Part shown: positions 4,756 to 6,353 of the stretch, in pieces
Numbering within the stretch: the first letter of the stretch is position 1
How the letters are laid out: the number at the start of each line of letters is the position of its first letter
NCBI GenBank assembly: GCA_026982515.1
Contig: JALSGY010000028.1
Location: 1-6,353 of the forward strand
DNA from: Paracoccaceae bacterium
GTDB lineage: Bacteria > Pseudomonadota > Alphaproteobacteria > Rhodobacterales > Rhodobacteraceae
Direction: 5' to 3'
DNA length: 6,353 nucleotides
Made by a program: the position numbers and the translations under genes
Notes under the pieces: model-generated
Seen by the model: the letters and a program-made list of their open reading frames with translations, nothing else
Told to the model about the DNA's origin: nothing
Database searches by the model: none

Positions 4756-6305
4756 TCCGTAATCCTCCCTGATGCGAGGCGGGGCTCGTTCCCGCCATGG
4801 ATGGGTGAGTTTCGATCTGCCCCGAAGAAATCGTTTCCAGCGTACGGGGCGCGCTGCGCATTCGGTCCGGGCGGTGCCGGACCGGAAGTGTCGAGGGCCG
4901 ACGCACGGCCCTTCCCGTCCGGTTCGGGCGGGCGCGGCAGGGCCACTTCCACCCGCAAGCCGCCGCCGGGGCGGTTGCGCAGACGGATATCTCCGCCATG
5001 GGCCCGCACGATGGTGCGCGCCACCGCCAGACCCAGGCCTGTTCCGCCGGTCTCGCGGTTGCGCGAATCCTCGAGCCGCTGGAAGGGCTGAAACACGTCT
5101 TCCTGGCGCTCTTCGGGAATGCCCGGCCCCTCGTCATCGATGAAGATGACAACCCGCTCGGGCTCCATCTCCAGCGAGACCCGGGCCCGGCCGCCGTATT
5201 TCACCGCGTTCTCGATCAGGTTGCCCAGCGCCCGGCGCAGGGCAACGGGGCGGCATTCCAGCAGCACCCAGCGCGGGATTTCGGTCAGTTCCACGGCGGC
5301 GCCGGTATCCTTGATGTCATCGCACACCCGCGCCAGCAACGAGCCCAGATCGACCGTCTCCTTGGGTTCGGAGGCTGCGTCCTCGCGGATGAAGGACAGT
5401 GTCGAGGCGACCATCTGCTCCATGTCGTCGAGATCGCGCAGCATCTTCTCGCGCAGCTCCTCGTCCTCCACGAATTCCGCTCGCAGACGCAGCCGGGTGA
5501 TCGGGGTGCCCAGATCGTGGGCGATGGCGCCCAGCATCTGGGTACGGTCGTTCACGAAGCGGCGTATGCGTTTCTGCATCTCGTTGAAGGCACGTGCCGT
5601 CCGGCGGACCTCTTCGGGACCGGTCTCGGGAATGGCCGGGGCCTGCACGTCGGTGCCGAGCTTCTCGGCGGCGCGCGACAGCTGGGTCAGCGGTTCGGTC
5701 AGCTTGCCGACGATCACGGCCGAGATCAGCACCACCGCGATCAGCATCACCGCCATCGACCAGCCCAGCCGGGCCGAGAAGAACACCGGCGGGGGTTCCA
5801 GCCGGGTGGCCATGTTCAGCCAGTTGCCATCGGACAGGCGCAGCGAGATCAGGATCAGCTCTTCAGACGGATCCTGACCTTCCTCGGCCATGATCTTCCG
5901 CCAGTACCGGGCCGCCGGGGAATCGGCCGAGGCGGAGGCATAGGCGATGCGGAAGTCCGTCCTGCGGTCGGACGAGAGATGCTTGGCCAGTTCGCGGTGA
6001 AGCGAGGTCTCCCGCCAGTCCCTGACGGTATCCCGGACGACCACCGGGAACTCGGTCACCGTCAGGAAACGGTGGTCGGGGCTGGCGTTGCGGGCCGCCT
6101 CGACGATCTGTTCGGGGGGGATCGTTTCGGCGAAATTACCGACCATCGCCGCCCACTGCACCGCATGCTCGCCGCCGGCGCTGAGCAGTGCCTTCTCCTT
6201 GTCGGTGGCATAGAAGAGGTTGCTCAGCAGATGGGTGACGGCAAGGCCGACAACCAGCAGCACCATGGCGCGTCCGGCGATCGTGTCAGGCAGCAGGTTT
6301 TTCAT
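4740..6305 (-). CDS. Sensor histidine kinase (HAMP, HisKA, HATPase_c), EnvZ-like layout
   Basis: This 521-residue membrane sensor kinase should phosphorylate the response regulator encoded just before it. Order of parts: TM1 at about 13-31, a periplasmic domain of roughly 147 residues (32-178), TM2 at 180-200, HAMP at about 200-253, the phosphoacceptor H-box with H263 (IAHDLGTP), and the ATPase domain with the N-box N366 (NLIENAVKYG), G1 box DEGPGIP (391-397), F-box FQPFQRL (405-411) and G2 box GTGLGL (421-426). The H-box has Gly266 where HDLRTP is usual. The periplasmic part has four scattered His and no Met/His cluster, so a copper ligand is not obvious. After the kinase fold ends near residue 458, an unusual 63-residue tail with relaxed codon use runs to the stop and over the start of subunit II. 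The ATG at 6305 overlaps the regulator gene by 20 bp. A role in controlling the downstream oxidase is inferred from position only. Confidence 0.93.
   Translation of the reverse strand: MKNLLPDTIAGRAMVLLVVGLAVTHLLSNLFYATDKEKALLSAGGEHAVQWAAMVGNFAETIPPEQIVEAARNASPDHRFLTVTEFPVVVRDTVRDWRETSLHRELAKHLSSDRRTDFRIAYASASADSPAARYWRKIMAEEGQDPSEELILISLRLSDGNWLNMATRLEPPPVFFSARLGWSMAVMLIAVVLISAVIVGKLTEPLTQLSRAAEKLGTDVQAPAIPETGPEEVRRTARAFNEMQKRIRRFVNDRTQMLGAIAHDLGTPITRLRLRAEFVEDEELREKMLRDLDDMEQMVASTLSFIREDAASEPKETVDLGSLLARVCDDIKDTGAAVELTEIPRWVLLECRPVALRRALGNLIENAVKYGGRARVSLEMEPERVVIFIDDEGPGIPEERQEDVFQPFQRLEDSRNRETGGTGLGLAVARTIVRAHGGDIRLRNRPGGGLRVEVALPRPPEPDGKGRASALDTSGPAPPGPNAQRAPYAGNDFFGADRNSPIHGGNEPRLASGRITEWKTL
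4764..4770 (-). promoter_or_regulatory. Ribosome binding site AGGGAGG for oxidase subunit II
   Basis: A near-consensus Shine-Dalgarno lies eight bases before the ATG at 4755, within the last codons of the kinase gene. It is the best site in the window, suggesting that oxidase subunit II is translated more efficiently than the kinase, whose own site (AAGG at 6310-6313, only four bases from its ATG) is poor. Confidence 0.75.
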
Positions 6306-6353
6306 CTTGCCTTACCGTCGCCGTGAACATGTAACCGCCGCCCCGGACCGTCC
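6286..6353 (-). CDS. OmpR-family response regulator, C-terminal end (partial, 5' end outside window)
   Basis: The frame entering at the right edge encodes TVRGGGYMFTATVRQDEKPAA followed by TGA at 6286-6288. The TVRGxGYMF pattern is the hallmark of the last beta hairpin of the OmpR/PhoB winged-helix DNA-binding domain, followed by a short tail as usual. The gene overlaps the start of the sensor kinase by 20 bp (6286-6305), the standard arrangement of a cognate regulator-kinase pair. The receiver domain and most of the DNA-binding domain lie outside the window, so its target site cannot be inferred. The promoter of the whole minus-strand unit is probably upstream of this gene, also outside. Confidence 0.9.
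   Translation of the reverse strand, partial: TVRGGGYMFTATVRQDEKPAA

Noticed and set aside
4756..4860. A promoter or FNR-type box upstream of subunit II
   Set aside because: I looked for TTGAC/TATAAT-like pairs and for TTGAT-N4-ATCAA and saw no credible match; only the unusual codon use of the region hints at a regulatory past.
4998..6326. A 442-codon open frame on the plus strand opposite the histidine kinase
   Set aside because: The product is His/Gln/Arg-rich and low-complexity, and the minus strand carries all the kinase boxes; this is an antisense shadow.

Overview
The window looks like a piece of a GC-rich alphaproteobacterial chromosome, most likely Rhodobacterales. This is inferred from the strongly G/C-ending codons and the general look of the CtaB, TVP38 and kinase proteins; there is no rRNA or other marker to confirm it. 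It is densely coding. The longest gap between genes is 101 bases (1688-1788). I see no tRNA, rRNA, IS element, CRISPR array or phage gene.

Layout. On the plus strand, the last 16 codons of an unidentified gene (1-51) run directly into a TVP38/TMEM64-family membrane protein gene (52-732). Everything else is on the minus strand and reads from right to left: the end of an OmpR-type response regulator (6286-6353, cut by the window edge), a sensor histidine kinase (4740-6305), a CuA-containing cytochrome c oxidase subunit II (4105-4755), a heme-copper oxidase subunit I (2544-4112), a membrane-anchored methionine-rich cupredoxin (1789-2529) and heme O synthase ctaB (737-1687). ctaB converges on the TVP38 gene with only 4 bases between the two stop codons. 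Regulator, kinase, subunit II and subunit I overlap one after another (20, 16 and 8 bp). The cupredoxin follows after 14 bases, and ctaB after a 101-base gap that holds a strong GC-rich hairpin. This is the arrangement of one co-transcribed, translationally coupled unit.

How the genes fit together (inference). The two-component system would sense an envelope signal and control a terminal oxidase. Subunit II takes electrons into CuA, subunit I reduces O2 at a heme/CuB site, CtaB supplies heme O (the precursor of heme A), and the cupredoxin is either an electron donor or a copper-handling partner. The oxidase is not an ordinary aa3 enzyme. All heme and CuB ligands and the active-site Tyr are present, but the usual D-channel Asp/Asn, the helix-VI Glu and the K-channel Lys are all replaced, and the CuA loop resembles ba3-type enzymes. 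No subunit III, ctaA, ctaG/cox11 or Sco gene lies in the window. The small dedicated oxidase locus with its own sensor and Met-rich cupredoxin is the most interesting content here.
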